Below, piece by piece: positions 37,139 to 44,862 of a stretch of DNA of 64,000 nt. The stretch comes from Beijerinckia indica subsp. indica ATCC 9039. GTDB lineage: Bacteria > Pseudomonadota > Alphaproteobacteria > Rhizobiales > Beijerinckiaceae. Location of the stretch: NCBI RefSeq assembly GCF_000019845.1, contig NC_010581.1:2671501-2735500 (forward strand), given 5' to 3'. Each line of letters opens with the position of its first letter. Position 1 is the first letter of the stretch. The position numbers were made by a program, and so were the translations under genes. Below the pieces are notes generated by a model, which saw only the letters and a program-made list of their open reading frames with translations, was not told where the DNA came from and ran no database searches.

Positions 37139-37633
37139 AATTGTTCTCCTTGGTTGCTCACTCGCCAGAACCAATCGGCGTAAGCTTCGCGTATCTTATC
37201 CAATCGAACTGCCTTTTGGAATCGATCTGCGGCCTCTATAAAGATCCTCGTTGCTCGACGATGCGCGGGCAGTGCCAGACTTTTTGATAAAGCCTAATCA
37301 AGCAAAGCGAGGGCGCTTTTCTTGACACAGACTTTCGTGAATAACCAGATAGCTGCTACAAAATATCGGGCAATGGATCCGCAAAACCAACAGGTTTTGG
37401 TCCGTTTCCCGGCAGGCTCCACAGGGAGGTGTCAGGCTCGGCCGAGTGATCACCCTGCCAAGAAAGTATTCCAAGCCTTCCTTCGCAGCGACCCGAACAA
37501 GCATTTAGGTCCTTCACCATCATCGCTCAAGTCTCATCTTGTCACTGGGTTCGGATTGTTGTCACAGGGCTGCTATCAAATAAGGGATAATTGCGGAGAA
37601 TTATCCTGGCCGCCCGCATTCCAAGAGCACCTC
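37139..37633. other. Divergent intergenic region thrS / CYTH-CHAD
   Basis: About 495 bp. The frame of the CYTH-CHAD gene stays open to 37322, but the CYTH domain starts at 37634 and the upstream residues look random. TTGACA at 37322-37327 resembles a -35 box, without a good -10 partner. A small hairpin (aaaacc/ggtttt) lies at 37383-37398. No gene is supported. Confidence 0.4.
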
Positions 37634-39178
37634 ATGGGTTCAGAAACAGAAATCGAGCTCAAATTCCTGTTCGCCCCGGATGACCTCGCCGTTCTGGAAC
37701 AATCTTCCTTGATCGCGTCGTCCCTTGCCGAAGCAGAGCACCAGAGACTCAAAGCCATTTATTTCGATACCCCGGAAGGCAAACTCTGGAAGCAAGGCAT
37801 TGGCTTGCGTATTCGCGATTGCGCCCGTCGAGATGGTGTCCAACGCATCCAAACCCTTAAATGCCAATTGTCGTCCGATCTCGAGCGAGGCGAATGGGAA
37901 TCCCCACTTACAGGCGATACACCCGATCTGACGCTTTTTGATCAAACACCCCTGGCCGATTTTTTCGCCAAGCCCAAGATCGGCGACAGCCTGACCGCGA
38001 TCTTCACCGTGGCGGTCGAGCGGAGATCCTTTCTCCTTCACAATGAGGGCGCGACGATCGAGGTCGCCCTTGACATCGGCCAGATCATCGCCGGGTCGCA
38101 AAGCTCGTCCGTGCATGAACTGGAACTCGAATTGAAAGCGGGCGAGCCAGCCGGCTTGCTCGACCTGGCGCGAAAATTTCAAGCCCATTTGCCATTGTCT
38201 TATTCCCCCGTCAGCAAAGCCGAGCATGGCCATATGCTTGCCCTTGGTCGCTGGGCCTTGCCGCCCAAAAGCACCAACCCGCGCTTGACCGAGGACATGA
38301 GCGCCACAGCAGCCTTCCAATCCATCGCACGAGCCTGTCTGCACGATTACACATTGAGCCTCATCGCTTTGGAGGGGCCAGATCCCATTGAAGCGGTTCA
38401 CAAGGGCCGCGTCGCCCTGCGACGGCTACGCGCCGCCTTCAGCCTGTTCAAGCCTTTATTAGCAGACGAAACTTTTCCCAGGCTTGCGAACGAAGTGCGA
38501 TGGATCGCGCGGCGTTTTGGAGAGGCGCGCGACCGCGACGTTTTGCAGACAGGTCTTTTCAACCCCGCCGCCGAGGCCGGCAAAATACCGGGCAGCCACC
38601 TTTTGGCGGAACTTATGGAACAGGCGCGTATCGCCGATTATTTCGCGCTTGCAAAGGACATACGCACAGCCCGTGCCCGAAGCTTTCTGCTCGATTTCAG
38701 CCTTTGGATTGAGCAAGGCGCTTGGCAGCATCATGCTTCCCAGCAGGCCGCGGAAAACGGGGCTTCCCTGGAAAACTTCGTCCGCCCCGCCCTGCGCGAA
38801 CGCCGGCGCAAAATCGTGAGGCGCGGCCGAACACTCGTCAAGCTCACCCCGGAAGCACGCCACAGACTGCGTATCGCCGCAAAAAAATTGCGCTACATGG
38901 CTGATTTCTTTTTGGATGTGCCAAGCATAGCCCGTAACCGGCCATCCTATAAGATCATGCTCGAGGCGCTGGAAAAATTGCAGGCAAGCCTTGGAGAATT
39001 GCACGATCAGGATTTCAAAACCGCCTTTCTCGAGGCCGAATGGCCGAAACTTTCCGGACATGATGCCGCACTCTTTGCCGCCGGCCGGCTCTCGGCCGAG
39101 GGATGCGACGATGAGGAGATGCTCCTGAACGAAGCCCTTGAGGCCCATGCCACCCTGGTCAAGACCAAGGTGCTTTAA
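37634..39178 (+). CDS. CYTH-CHAD domain protein (inorganic triphosphatase/polyphosphate-binding type)
   Basis: A 514-aa cytosolic protein. The N-terminal CYTH domain (about 1-210) begins MGSETEIELKFLF, containing the ExExK signature EIELK that binds triphosphate and metal. The C-terminal CHAD domain (about 225-500) has conserved basic/His motifs VHKGRVALRRLRAAFSLFK and HRLRIAAKKLRYMADFF, and LGELHDQDF. YgiF-like proteins of this form hydrolyse inorganic triphosphate; CHAD binds polyphosphate. The start is ATG 37634, immediately before the CYTH fold, although the ribosome-binding site is weak. Confidence 0.9.
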   Translation: MGSETEIELKFLFAPDDLAVLEQSSLIASSLAEAEHQRLKAIYFDTPEGKLWKQGIGLRIRDCARRDGVQRIQTLKCQLSSDLERGEWESPLTGDTPDLTLFDQTPLADFFAKPKIGDSLTAIFTVAVERRSFLLHNEGATIEVALDIGQIIAGSQSSSVHELELELKAGEPAGLLDLARKFQAHLPLSYSPVSKAEHGHMLALGRWALPPKSTNPRLTEDMSATAAFQSIARACLHDYTLSLIALEGPDPIEAVHKGRVALRRLRAAFSLFKPLLADETFPRLANEVRWIARRFGEARDRDVLQTGLFNPAAEAGKIPGSHLLAELMEQARIADYFALAKDIRTARARSFLLDFSLWIEQGAWQHHASQQAAENGASLENFVRPALRERRRKIVRRGRTLVKLTPEARHRLRIAAKKLRYMADFFLDVPSIARNRPSYKIMLEALEKLQASLGELHDQDFKTAFLEAEWPKLSGHDAALFAAGRLSAEGCDDEEMLLNEALEAHATLVKTKVL

Positions 39179-39231
39179 CGAAGGACCGGCAAAATCAGGC
39201 GCAACGCCGCTAACGCTTGCGCTTTTCCGCC

Positions 39232-39344
39232 ATGTCCCACCGGTCCCGCAGGATGCCCAATGGGACATTCTCAAATTTTTCGATCCATTTGAACAAACGA
39301 GCGTTCGGGAAAGGAATCCAAAGGTCGCCATTTGCGATCTTTGG
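39232..39344. repeat. Dispersed hairpin element, copy B
   Basis: An inverted repeat atgtccca/tgggacat (39232-39268) is followed by tctcaaatttttcg...gaaaggaatccaaaggtcg. A hairpin ccaaaggtcgc/gcgatctttgg (39318-39344, one G-T pair) ends the element. The second half aligns with the 29504-29579 element, sharing GAAAGGAA-(T)-CCAAAGGTCG. It precedes a gene for a small exported protein. Confidence 0.5.
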
Positions 39345-39408
39345 GTTTAGATTCTTTCTGTCGTCATGATCGCGTTCGCAATGGCGATGAAAGACTAGGA
39401 GGAGTCTA

Positions 39409-39744
39409 ATGAAACCATGCGGGTTGTTTTTGGCCGCGCTCTTAACCTTTGTCGCAGCTGCTTTCACGACCACACCCGGCACCGCGCTTTCCCTCGATCC
39501 GGCTGTAGTTGCCCAAAAGAACACAGACGCCGTTCCTGTCGTCTATTATCATCGGAGCGGCGGGTATTACCATCGCGGCGGGGGCGGATATTATCACCGG
39601 GGTGGAGGATATTATCACCGCGGGGGCGGAGCCTATTACCGGGGTGGCGGCTACTACCATCGGGGCGGCGGCTGCCGCTGGGTGAGTACACGCGTTCGCG
39701 GCCCGAATGGATGGGCCGTGAGACGTGTCTGGCGCTGCTACTGA
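39409..39744 (+). CDS. Small exported Gly/Tyr/His-rich repeat protein
   Basis: A 111-aa protein with a Sec signal peptide (about 1-26). The mature part carries repeated YYHRGGG units (about six copies, residues 46-88), then a basic C-terminus CRWVSTRVRGPNGWAVRRVW ending RCY. AGGAGG precedes the ATG. The C-terminal CRWV-x-x-RVRG-x-NG module is shared with the next small gene, so the two are paralogues. The function is unknown; Gly/Tyr/His repeats could bind metal or cell-wall polymer. Confidence 0.75.
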   Translation: MKPCGLFLAALLTFVAAAFTTTPGTALSLDPAVVAQKNTDAVPVVYYHRSGGYYHRGGGGYYHRGGGYYHRGGGAYYRGGGYYHRGGGCRWVSTRVRGPNGWAVRRVWRCY

Positions 39745-40083
39745 TGTGCGATCGATCAACCGCATACAAAGAAATGCCAGAAGACTCTAAACGAGACCCG
39801 AAGCGGTAGCGAGTCTTTAACAAAGCTTTTACACGACCATGGAAAGCATTTTCTGCTTCAGATGAAATGGAAGATGCTTTTCATCACTTTATTTTGATAG
39901 ATGATCCTCACCCCAAACATTTGCACCGAGCTCGACTATCTGTTTCATCAAGAAGAACCGATATATCAGTAATTTAATGTTTCATCGGGCGGCTTGAGTC
40001 TTGGCAAATTTCTCAGGATATGCTCATCCTTCGGGAGGTCCAACTTCGCATGATCGTTTGGACCCTACACAGGGAGAGACCTC
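39745..40083. other. Intergenic region between small exported-protein genes
   Basis: About 340 AT-rich bases without a gene. Weak complementarity (aagcat...atgctt) occurs around 39845-39880. It probably carries a separate promoter for the next gene. Confidence 0.4.
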
Positions 40084-40314
40084 ATGAAATTACACTGGCT
40101 ACCTGTTATCGGCGCCCTTGCTTTTGGTGCTCTCGGCTTCGAGGACACGCCCGCCAACGCACTTTCAATCAATCAAAATGTCATTGCACAGGATAGTGCG
40201 CTCTCGATCACGGAAGCACAATGGCATCCAAGGCACCGCTGCCGTTGGGTCAATGTGCGCGTGCGCGGCGCCAATGGACGCTGGTTCTGGAGACGCGTCA
40301 GGCGCTGCTGGTAA
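40084..40314 (+). CDS. Small exported basic protein, paralogue of the preceding gene
   Basis: A 76-aa protein with a signal peptide (about 1-27, ending ANA). The short mature chain ends CRWVNVRVRGANGRWFWRRV-RRCW, matching the C-terminal module of the 39409 protein without its YYHRGGG repeats. Two Cys flank the module and could form a disulfide. GGGAGAG lies upstream of the ATG. The function is unknown. Confidence 0.7.
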   Translation: MKLHWLPVIGALAFGALGFEDTPANALSINQNVIAQDSALSITEAQWHPRHRCRWVNVRVRGANGRWFWRRVRRCW

Positions 40315-40444
40315 TTTACTCTCTCTATCAAGAGTTTATTTTTGAATTGTGCGATGCCACTGTACTTGATCACTCTCCCGAGCGGCAACATATCGTGGAG
40401 ACAGAGGCTGTATAGTTTAATCATCCATATTACAGAATACAAAT

Positions 40445-40488
40445 TTACAGCATCACTCATGCATCCGATTTAACGCGTGATGCTGTAA
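40445..40488. repeat. 12-bp inverted repeat upstream of BA14K-like gene
   Basis: Arms ttacagcatcac/gtgatgctgtaa are perfect and separated by 20 nt, 45 bp before the next ATG. It could be the operator or a leader hairpin for that gene, or a terminator for the preceding one (no T-tract). Confidence 0.45.
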
Positions 40489-40533
40489 GTTGATTCAGCA
40501 TCCTATTTAAAAATCGATAAGGAGAACCACACG

Positions 40534-40947
40534 ATGCGTATCGCTTGCAGTCTGCTGGCCCTTGGGCTTTCGGTGATCGGATCTGGAACACCAGCCATCG
40601 CACCAGCCCAGGCTCAAGCCCTTCGCAATGCGATCACGGTGTCGTCTTCACAAAACTCCCTCATCGAGCCCGTGCAATATCGGCGATACCGGGGCGGTTA
40701 TTATGGAGGGGGTTATTATGGCGGCGGCGATGTCGCGGGAGCCGCGATCGCGGGCGGTCTTTTGGGCCTTGCCGCCGGAGCGGCTATTGCCGGCGCCGCC
40801 AATTCCGCGCCGCCGCCTGGTTATTATGGTGGTGGGGCTCCCGTCGACCCGAATTGGATCGCCTATTGCGCGCGCAAATACCGCTCCTTCGACCCCGCAA
40901 GCGGAACCTATCTCGCCTACGACGGCAATCGGTATATGTGCCAATAA
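40534..40947 (+). CDS. BA14K-like exported protein with glycine-zipper segment
   Basis: A 137-aa protein. Its signal peptide is about 1-28 (SLLALGLSVIGSG...AQA). A Tyr/Gly-rich segment (GGYYGGGYYGGG) precedes a hydrophobic glycine-zipper (AGAAIAGGLLGLAAGAAIAG). A C-terminal BA14K-type motif WIAYCARKYRSFDPASGTYL ends DGNRYMC. BA14K is an immunoreactive, lectin-like Brucella protein; the motif is widespread in Rhizobiales. GATAAGGAG precedes the ATG. It is probably anchored in or under the outer membrane. Confidence 0.82.
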   Translation: MRIACSLLALGLSVIGSGTPAIAPAQAQALRNAITVSSSQNSLIEPVQYRRYRGGYYGGGYYGGGDVAGAAIAGGLLGLAAGAAIAGAANSAPPPGYYGGGAPVDPNWIAYCARKYRSFDPASGTYLAYDGNRYMCQ

Positions 40948-41024
40948 GACCCCGCGACAGCGGGGCAGCGGGGCAGCGAGGCGGCGCCTTTCCGCCGGTC
41001 CTTTTGAATTTTTGAATCGAGGCC

Positions 41025-41057
41025 AAAGCGCGCTGACGAGCACCAGCGCGCTTTTTT
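41025..41057 (+). terminator. Intrinsic terminator after BA14K-like gene
   Basis: A 9-bp GC-rich stem (agcgcgctg/cagcgcgct) with an 8-nt loop is followed by six T on the plus strand, 80 bp past the BA14K-like stop. Confidence 0.85.
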
Positions 41058-41544
41058 ATGGGCTTTGAAAGTGAGCAAATGATCAGTTAATGAATTTTTT
41101 TTCGATCATGAATGCTTGTCTTTTCAGCCACCTATGCCTGACAGCGCGCGCGGCAAGGCCCGTCCAGCCGTTCCAAAGCTGGACAGTACGCAAGAATTCT
41201 TTTACCTTATCAGATAGATATTCATCAAGGCCGTGTTCCGCGACCGTGAGATCCTGTCGCTTGTACTTTGGCCCAGAACCTGTGACGAAAGGAGGCGCTT
41301 TCTTTTCACCGCCGCCCGATCCGGTGGCATGTCCATAGCGTAGACCGAACCCACCGCTTCCAAAGTGAACGTCAGGAAAGCGGCCTTCTCCAACAAGAGA
41401 CTCGGCGGCCCTTGGGTTTCGTGCAGGCTTGCTGCGCCCATTTGACAGCCCCGAAAGCCTTGCTATCGCACCTTCTCGACACCAGACACCGAGAGTTGAC
41501 GCGAGAGAAACGGTTCGGCCTTCTTAAAAGGAGGTTTCGCCCTC
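41058..41544. other. Intergenic region before the sugar transporter
   Basis: About 490 bp. Short frames on both strands (41090-41338 plus; 41202-41441 minus) have no ribosome-binding site or domain signal. It should contain the promoter of the transporter gene, whose AAAGGAGG site is at about 41528. Confidence 0.4.
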
Positions 41545-43014
41545 ATGCAGGAACAAAGTTCAACGCTGCATCAGCAGTTCACTCCTAGCCCTGCCAAAGC
41601 AATCGCGCAACTCGAATTATCGCCCTATGCCGATCACATGATGCGACTGGCTGCAACAGTCGCCGCGATTTGTGGCGGTCTTTACGGTTACGATACAGGC
41701 ATTATCGCTGGCGCTCTCATCCTCATCACGAAGGAATTTCAGCTCCAGGGGACCATGCAGGAGTTCGTCGCCGCGGCCATTCTCGCCGGCGCCGTGGCCG
41801 GTGCCTTAGCGACCGGCACCATGTCGGAGGCCATCGGCCGCAGACGGTCGGTGATGGTCATTACCATCGTCTATATTATCGGTGCCCTGGCCTGTGCCGC
41901 TGCCCCCGATGTCTGGTCGTTGATCGCCGCGCGTTTCTTTTTGGGACTTGCTGTCGGCGGTTCAACGCAGGTGGTACCCATGTATATTTCCGAGCTTGCC
42001 CCAGCCGAGCGGCGTGGCAAGCTCGTCACTTTGTTCAATGTCGCGATCGGCATCGGCATTCTGCTCGCCAATATCGTGGGTTTCACATTACATGAAAGCT
42101 GGTCCTGGCGCGCCATGGTCGCCGTCGCCGCGGTGCCCGCTTTGATCGTCTTCATCTCAATGTTTTTTCTGCCGCAAAGCCCGCGCTGGGCGGCGGAAAA
42201 CATCGGCCTGCACGGGGCTCTCGATGCCTTGCGGCAGGTCCGCAATTGCCGTCACGCCATTCACAACGAGGTCAAACAGATCCAGGAGACCGCCCAAAAG
42301 ACACGCGATGAAGATCGCGGCTGGCGCGGCCTTGGCCAGTCGTGGGTGCGCCCTGCCCTGGTGGCTGCCCTTGGCGTCGCCTTTTTCACCCAATGCGGTG
42401 GGCTGGAAATGATGATCTATTATGCGCCGACATTCCTCTCGCAAGCAGGCTTTGGCGCCTCTTCGGCCTTGCTGGCAAGCCTCGGCGTCGCCATCGTCTA
42501 TTGCCTGATGACGCTCATCGGCTGCCTCAATGTCGACCGCATCGGGCGCCGTCGTCTCATGCTCATCATGTGCCCAGGCTCCGTGCTGAGCCTGATCGGG
42601 CTCGGCACCGTCTTCGCCCTGAATCCTCAGCCGGGCGGGCTTGGATCCTGGCTGATCGTCGCTTTTCTGCTGCTTTTTATTCTGTTTAATGCAGGGGGCA
42701 TTCAGGTGGTCGGCTGGCTGCTCGGTGCGGAAATGTTCCCGCTCTCGATGCGGAGCCAGGCGACAAGTCTGCATGCTGCGACACTCTGGGGCAGCAATCT
42801 CATCGTCACCGGCACGGCCTTGAGCCTCGTCCATGTCCTCACGCTCGGCGGCACGATGTGGTTCTACGCCGGCGTCAATATCGTCTCCTTCCTGTTCGTT
42901 CTCTATTTCGTGCCGGAAACGGCGGGATCCTCACTGGAGGATATCGAAGCCGCCCTGAAGGAAAAGCGCTTCAGGCCGGATCGGGAACGGATCGGCATTC
43001 TGCAGAACGCCTGA
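41545..43014 (+). CDS. MFS sugar transporter (sugar porter family)
   Basis: A 489-aa inner-membrane protein with about 12 helices. Sugar-porter signatures are GGLYGYDTGIIAGAL (helix 1), EAIGRRRSVM and NVDRIGRRRLML (the D/E-R-x-G-R-R loops 2-3 and 8-9), PQSPRW at the central loop (usually PESPRW) and PETAGSSLEDIE at the C-terminus (usually PETKG). It probably symports a hexose or pentose with H+. AAAGGAGG precedes the ATG. No catabolic gene adjoins it. Confidence 0.92.
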   Translation: MQEQSSTLHQQFTPSPAKAIAQLELSPYADHMMRLAATVAAICGGLYGYDTGIIAGALILITKEFQLQGTMQEFVAAAILAGAVAGALATGTMSEAIGRRRSVMVITIVYIIGALACAAAPDVWSLIAARFFLGLAVGGSTQVVPMYISELAPAERRGKLVTLFNVAIGIGILLANIVGFTLHESWSWRAMVAVAAVPALIVFISMFFLPQSPRWAAENIGLHGALDALRQVRNCRHAIHNEVKQIQETAQKTRDEDRGWRGLGQSWVRPALVAALGVAFFTQCGGLEMMIYYAPTFLSQAGFGASSALLASLGVAIVYCLMTLIGCLNVDRIGRRRLMLIMCPGSVLSLIGLGTVFALNPQPGGLGSWLIVAFLLLFILFNAGGIQVVGWLLGAEMFPLSMRSQATSLHAATLWGSNLIVTGTALSLVHVLTLGGTMWFYAGVNIVSFLFVLYFVPETAGSSLEDIEAALKEKRFRPDRERIGILQNA

Positions 43015-43078
43015 ACCGGCTTTCTCCTTCGATCAGGCTAAATTGCGATTGGACTTGATCACAAGAGAAGCAAACGGC

Positions 43079-43128
43079 AAAAGGGGCGCCTGGACGCAAG
43101 GTTTCGAACCTTGTCCGGCGCCCCTTTT
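43079..43128. terminator. Long near-perfect palindromic terminator
   Basis: Arms aaaaggggcgcc/ggcgcccctttt continue inward through ggac/gtcc to an inner caaggtt/aaccttg hairpin, forming about 22 bp of stem with a one-base asymmetry. T runs occur on both strands. It lies between the transporter stop and the pseudouridine synthase start on the same strand, so it separates the two transcripts. Confidence 0.75.
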
Positions 43129-43153
43129 CCATTCATTTCAGGTGATCCGCGCC

Positions 43154-44740
43154 ATGCGCAAGACGTCAGACGGCCGTCCTCCCCGCGCATCGGTGGGCGC
43201 GGCCCCGAGAAAGGCTGGAACCAAGCCTGGCTTTTCAAAGCCTGGTTTTTCAAAGCCTAGTCCTTCAAGGCCTGGCCCTTCAAAGCCCAGTTCCAAGCCC
43301 GGCCCTTCCGCGCCTCCGCGTCCTTCCAAGACGCAAGGGTCCAAAGTCTCTTCGTTTAAAGGTCAGAAACCGCGTTTCGCGAAGCCCGTCCTCGCGGAAC
43401 AAAAGGACGCGCAAGAGCCACAACGCATTGCCAAGGTCATGGCCCGTGCCGGGCTCTGCTCGCGCCGTGACGCGGAAGCCTGGATCGCGGAGGGTCGCGT
43501 CAGTGTCAACGGCACCGTCCTGACACAACCGGGCGTGAGCGTCAGCGACGAGGATGTGATTCTGGTCGATGGCGAAAAACTCGCTGCGCGCGGTCACACG
43601 CGGCTGTTTCTCTTCCACAAGCCGCGCGGACTGGTGACGACCAATCATGATCCTGAAGGCCGGCCCACCGTCTTCGATTATCTGCATGAGCGCCACCCAG
43701 ACATGCCGCGCGTCCTCAGCATCGGCAGGCTCGACATCAATACCGAAGGGCTGTTGCTGTTGACCAATGACGGCGGGCTTTCGCGCCTGCTCGAATTACC
43801 GACGACCGGCTGGGTGCGCCGTTATCGCGTGCGCGCCAAGGGCACGACTGATCAGGCCGTGCTCGATCAATTGCGCCAGGGCATCACCATAGACGGCATT
43901 CATTATGCCGGCATGGAAGTCACGTTCGACCGCGAGCAAGGCGCCAATAGCTGGCTCACGCTGAGCCTGCGCGAGGGCAAGAACCGCGAGGTCAAGCGTG
44001 TGCTGGAACAGATCGGGCTGGAGGTCAATCGCCTGATCCGCCTCTCCTTTGGACCTTTCCAGCTTGGCGATCTGCCCGAGGGAGACGTCACAGAAGTGCG
44101 CACCCGCGTTCTGCGCGATCAATTAGGGCCGAGCCTCGCGGCGGCGGCGGGCGTCGATTGGACACGCCATGACGAGGATGCTGCCGAACCAGCAGCCCCC
44201 GAGCGCGCGAGAAAAACACCGTCAAAGACCAGAACAGAGGGCAAGTCCGTTACAAAATCCCACGGGGCAGCGCCTCGCCCTTCGTCCAGGACATTCACGA
44301 AAGACAAGCCGAGAGAAGACGAACATCCAGCGCGGACGGCCAAACCGGCACCACGCTCACGCAAACATATTTCGCTTCTGCGTGCTGAAGACGAAAACCG
44401 CAAGGGTGCGCCCCGCAAGCGCGTCGAAGCCCAAGAAATCGCCGACCGCCATGGTCGCGTGGTCACGGTCGAACATCGTGTGACAGCTGGACCCACGTCA
44501 AAGAGGGCCGAACCCGCAACGCGCAACGCAAAGCGTTTCGCTGCCGCCCATGCCGCCGCTGAGAAAGCCGAACGCTACGCCAAATTCGAGGCGAAAAAGG
44601 CGAAGGGTTTAGGCGGTGAAGCCCATGCATCTCGCGGCAAAGAAGGCAAGCCGAAAGGCGCTGTCCGCGGGAAACAGGATACGCGGCCCCAGAGCCGAAA
44701 GAGCCCTGTCGGCGGCGGCAAAAGTTTCAAGAAGAATTGA
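43154..44740 (+). CDS. rluB: 23S rRNA pseudouridine synthase, RluB-like, with long basic tails
   Basis: A 528-aa RsuA/RluB-family enzyme. An S4 RNA-binding domain (about 92-150, IAKVMARAGLCSRRDAEAWI) precedes the catalytic domain with GRLDINTEGLLLLTNDG, which holds the catalytic Asp, and NREVKRVLEQIGLEVNRLIR. Residues 24-52 are KPGFS-type repeats. The last about 180 residues form a Lys/Arg/Ala-rich disordered tail, common in alphaproteobacterial RluB-like proteins. The start is ATG 43154 with AGGTGA upstream. It isomerises uridine in 23S rRNA; the exact site (RluB vs RluE/F-like) is inferred. Confidence 0.9.
   Translation: MRKTSDGRPPRASVGAAPRKAGTKPGFSKPGFSKPSPSRPGPSKPSSKPGPSAPPRPSKTQGSKVSSFKGQKPRFAKPVLAEQKDAQEPQRIAKVMARAGLCSRRDAEAWIAEGRVSVNGTVLTQPGVSVSDEDVILVDGEKLAARGHTRLFLFHKPRGLVTTNHDPEGRPTVFDYLHERHPDMPRVLSIGRLDINTEGLLLLTNDGGLSRLLELPTTGWVRRYRVRAKGTTDQAVLDQLRQGITIDGIHYAGMEVTFDREQGANSWLTLSLREGKNREVKRVLEQIGLEVNRLIRLSFGPFQLGDLPEGDVTEVRTRVLRDQLGPSLAAAAGVDWTRHDEDAAEPAAPERARKTPSKTRTEGKSVTKSHGAAPRPSSRTFTKDKPREDEHPARTAKPAPRSRKHISLLRAEDENRKGAPRKRVEAQEIADRHGRVVTVEHRVTAGPTSKRAEPATRNAKRFAAAHAAAEKAERYAKFEAKKAKGLGGEAHASRGKEGKPKGAVRGKQDTRPQSRKSPVGGGKSFKKN
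43223..43309 (+). repeat. 15-bp tandem repeats encoding KPGFS/KPGPS
   Basis: About six in-frame units near AAGCCTGGCTTTTCA, one shortened to 12 bp, at the N-terminus of the pseudouridine synthase. They lie outside the folded domains and are likely variable in copy number between strains. Confidence 0.85.
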
Positions 44741-44787
44741 ACCGCGTTTCACGGCACAAGGCTATTTTTTGAATGGCGAGTTTTGTC

Positions 44788-44826
44788 TTATGATCATGTC
44801 TGCAATGAATGCAGACATGATCATAA
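44788..44826. repeat. Perfect 17-bp inverted repeat upstream of FAH-family gene
   Basis: Each 17-base arm (ttatgatcatgtctgca on the left) pairs perfectly around a 5-nt loop. It lies 48 bp after the pseudouridine synthase stop and 37 bp before the FAH gene start. No T-tract follows. An operator or an mRNA-stabilising hairpin are both possible; TGATCA sits within each arm. Confidence 0.6.
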
Positions 44827-44862
44827 CGACGCAATGACCTGTCCATTCAGGGAGGAATGATA

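Noticed and set aside
37322..37633. 104-residue N-terminal extension of the CYTH-CHAD protein
   Set aside because: The EIELK signature that opens CYTH domains lies at 37634 onward; the upstream translation is low-quality and lacks a start site.
39540..39680. CRISPR-like short repeats
   Set aside because: The repeats are in-frame YYHRGGG codons of a small exported protein, without unique spacers or cas genes.
41202..41441. 79-aa reverse frame before the sugar transporter
   Set aside because: No ribosome-binding site, no domain and overlapping open frames on both strands.
43079..43128. tRNA gene or attachment site
   Set aside because: Only a T-arm-like core is present; no D-arm or anticodon stem fits, and both arms with T runs explain it as a terminator.
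43043..43153. 37-residue upstream extension of the pseudouridine synthase
   Set aside because: It would translate through the palindromic terminator at 43079-43128; ATG 43154 has its own AGGTGA site.
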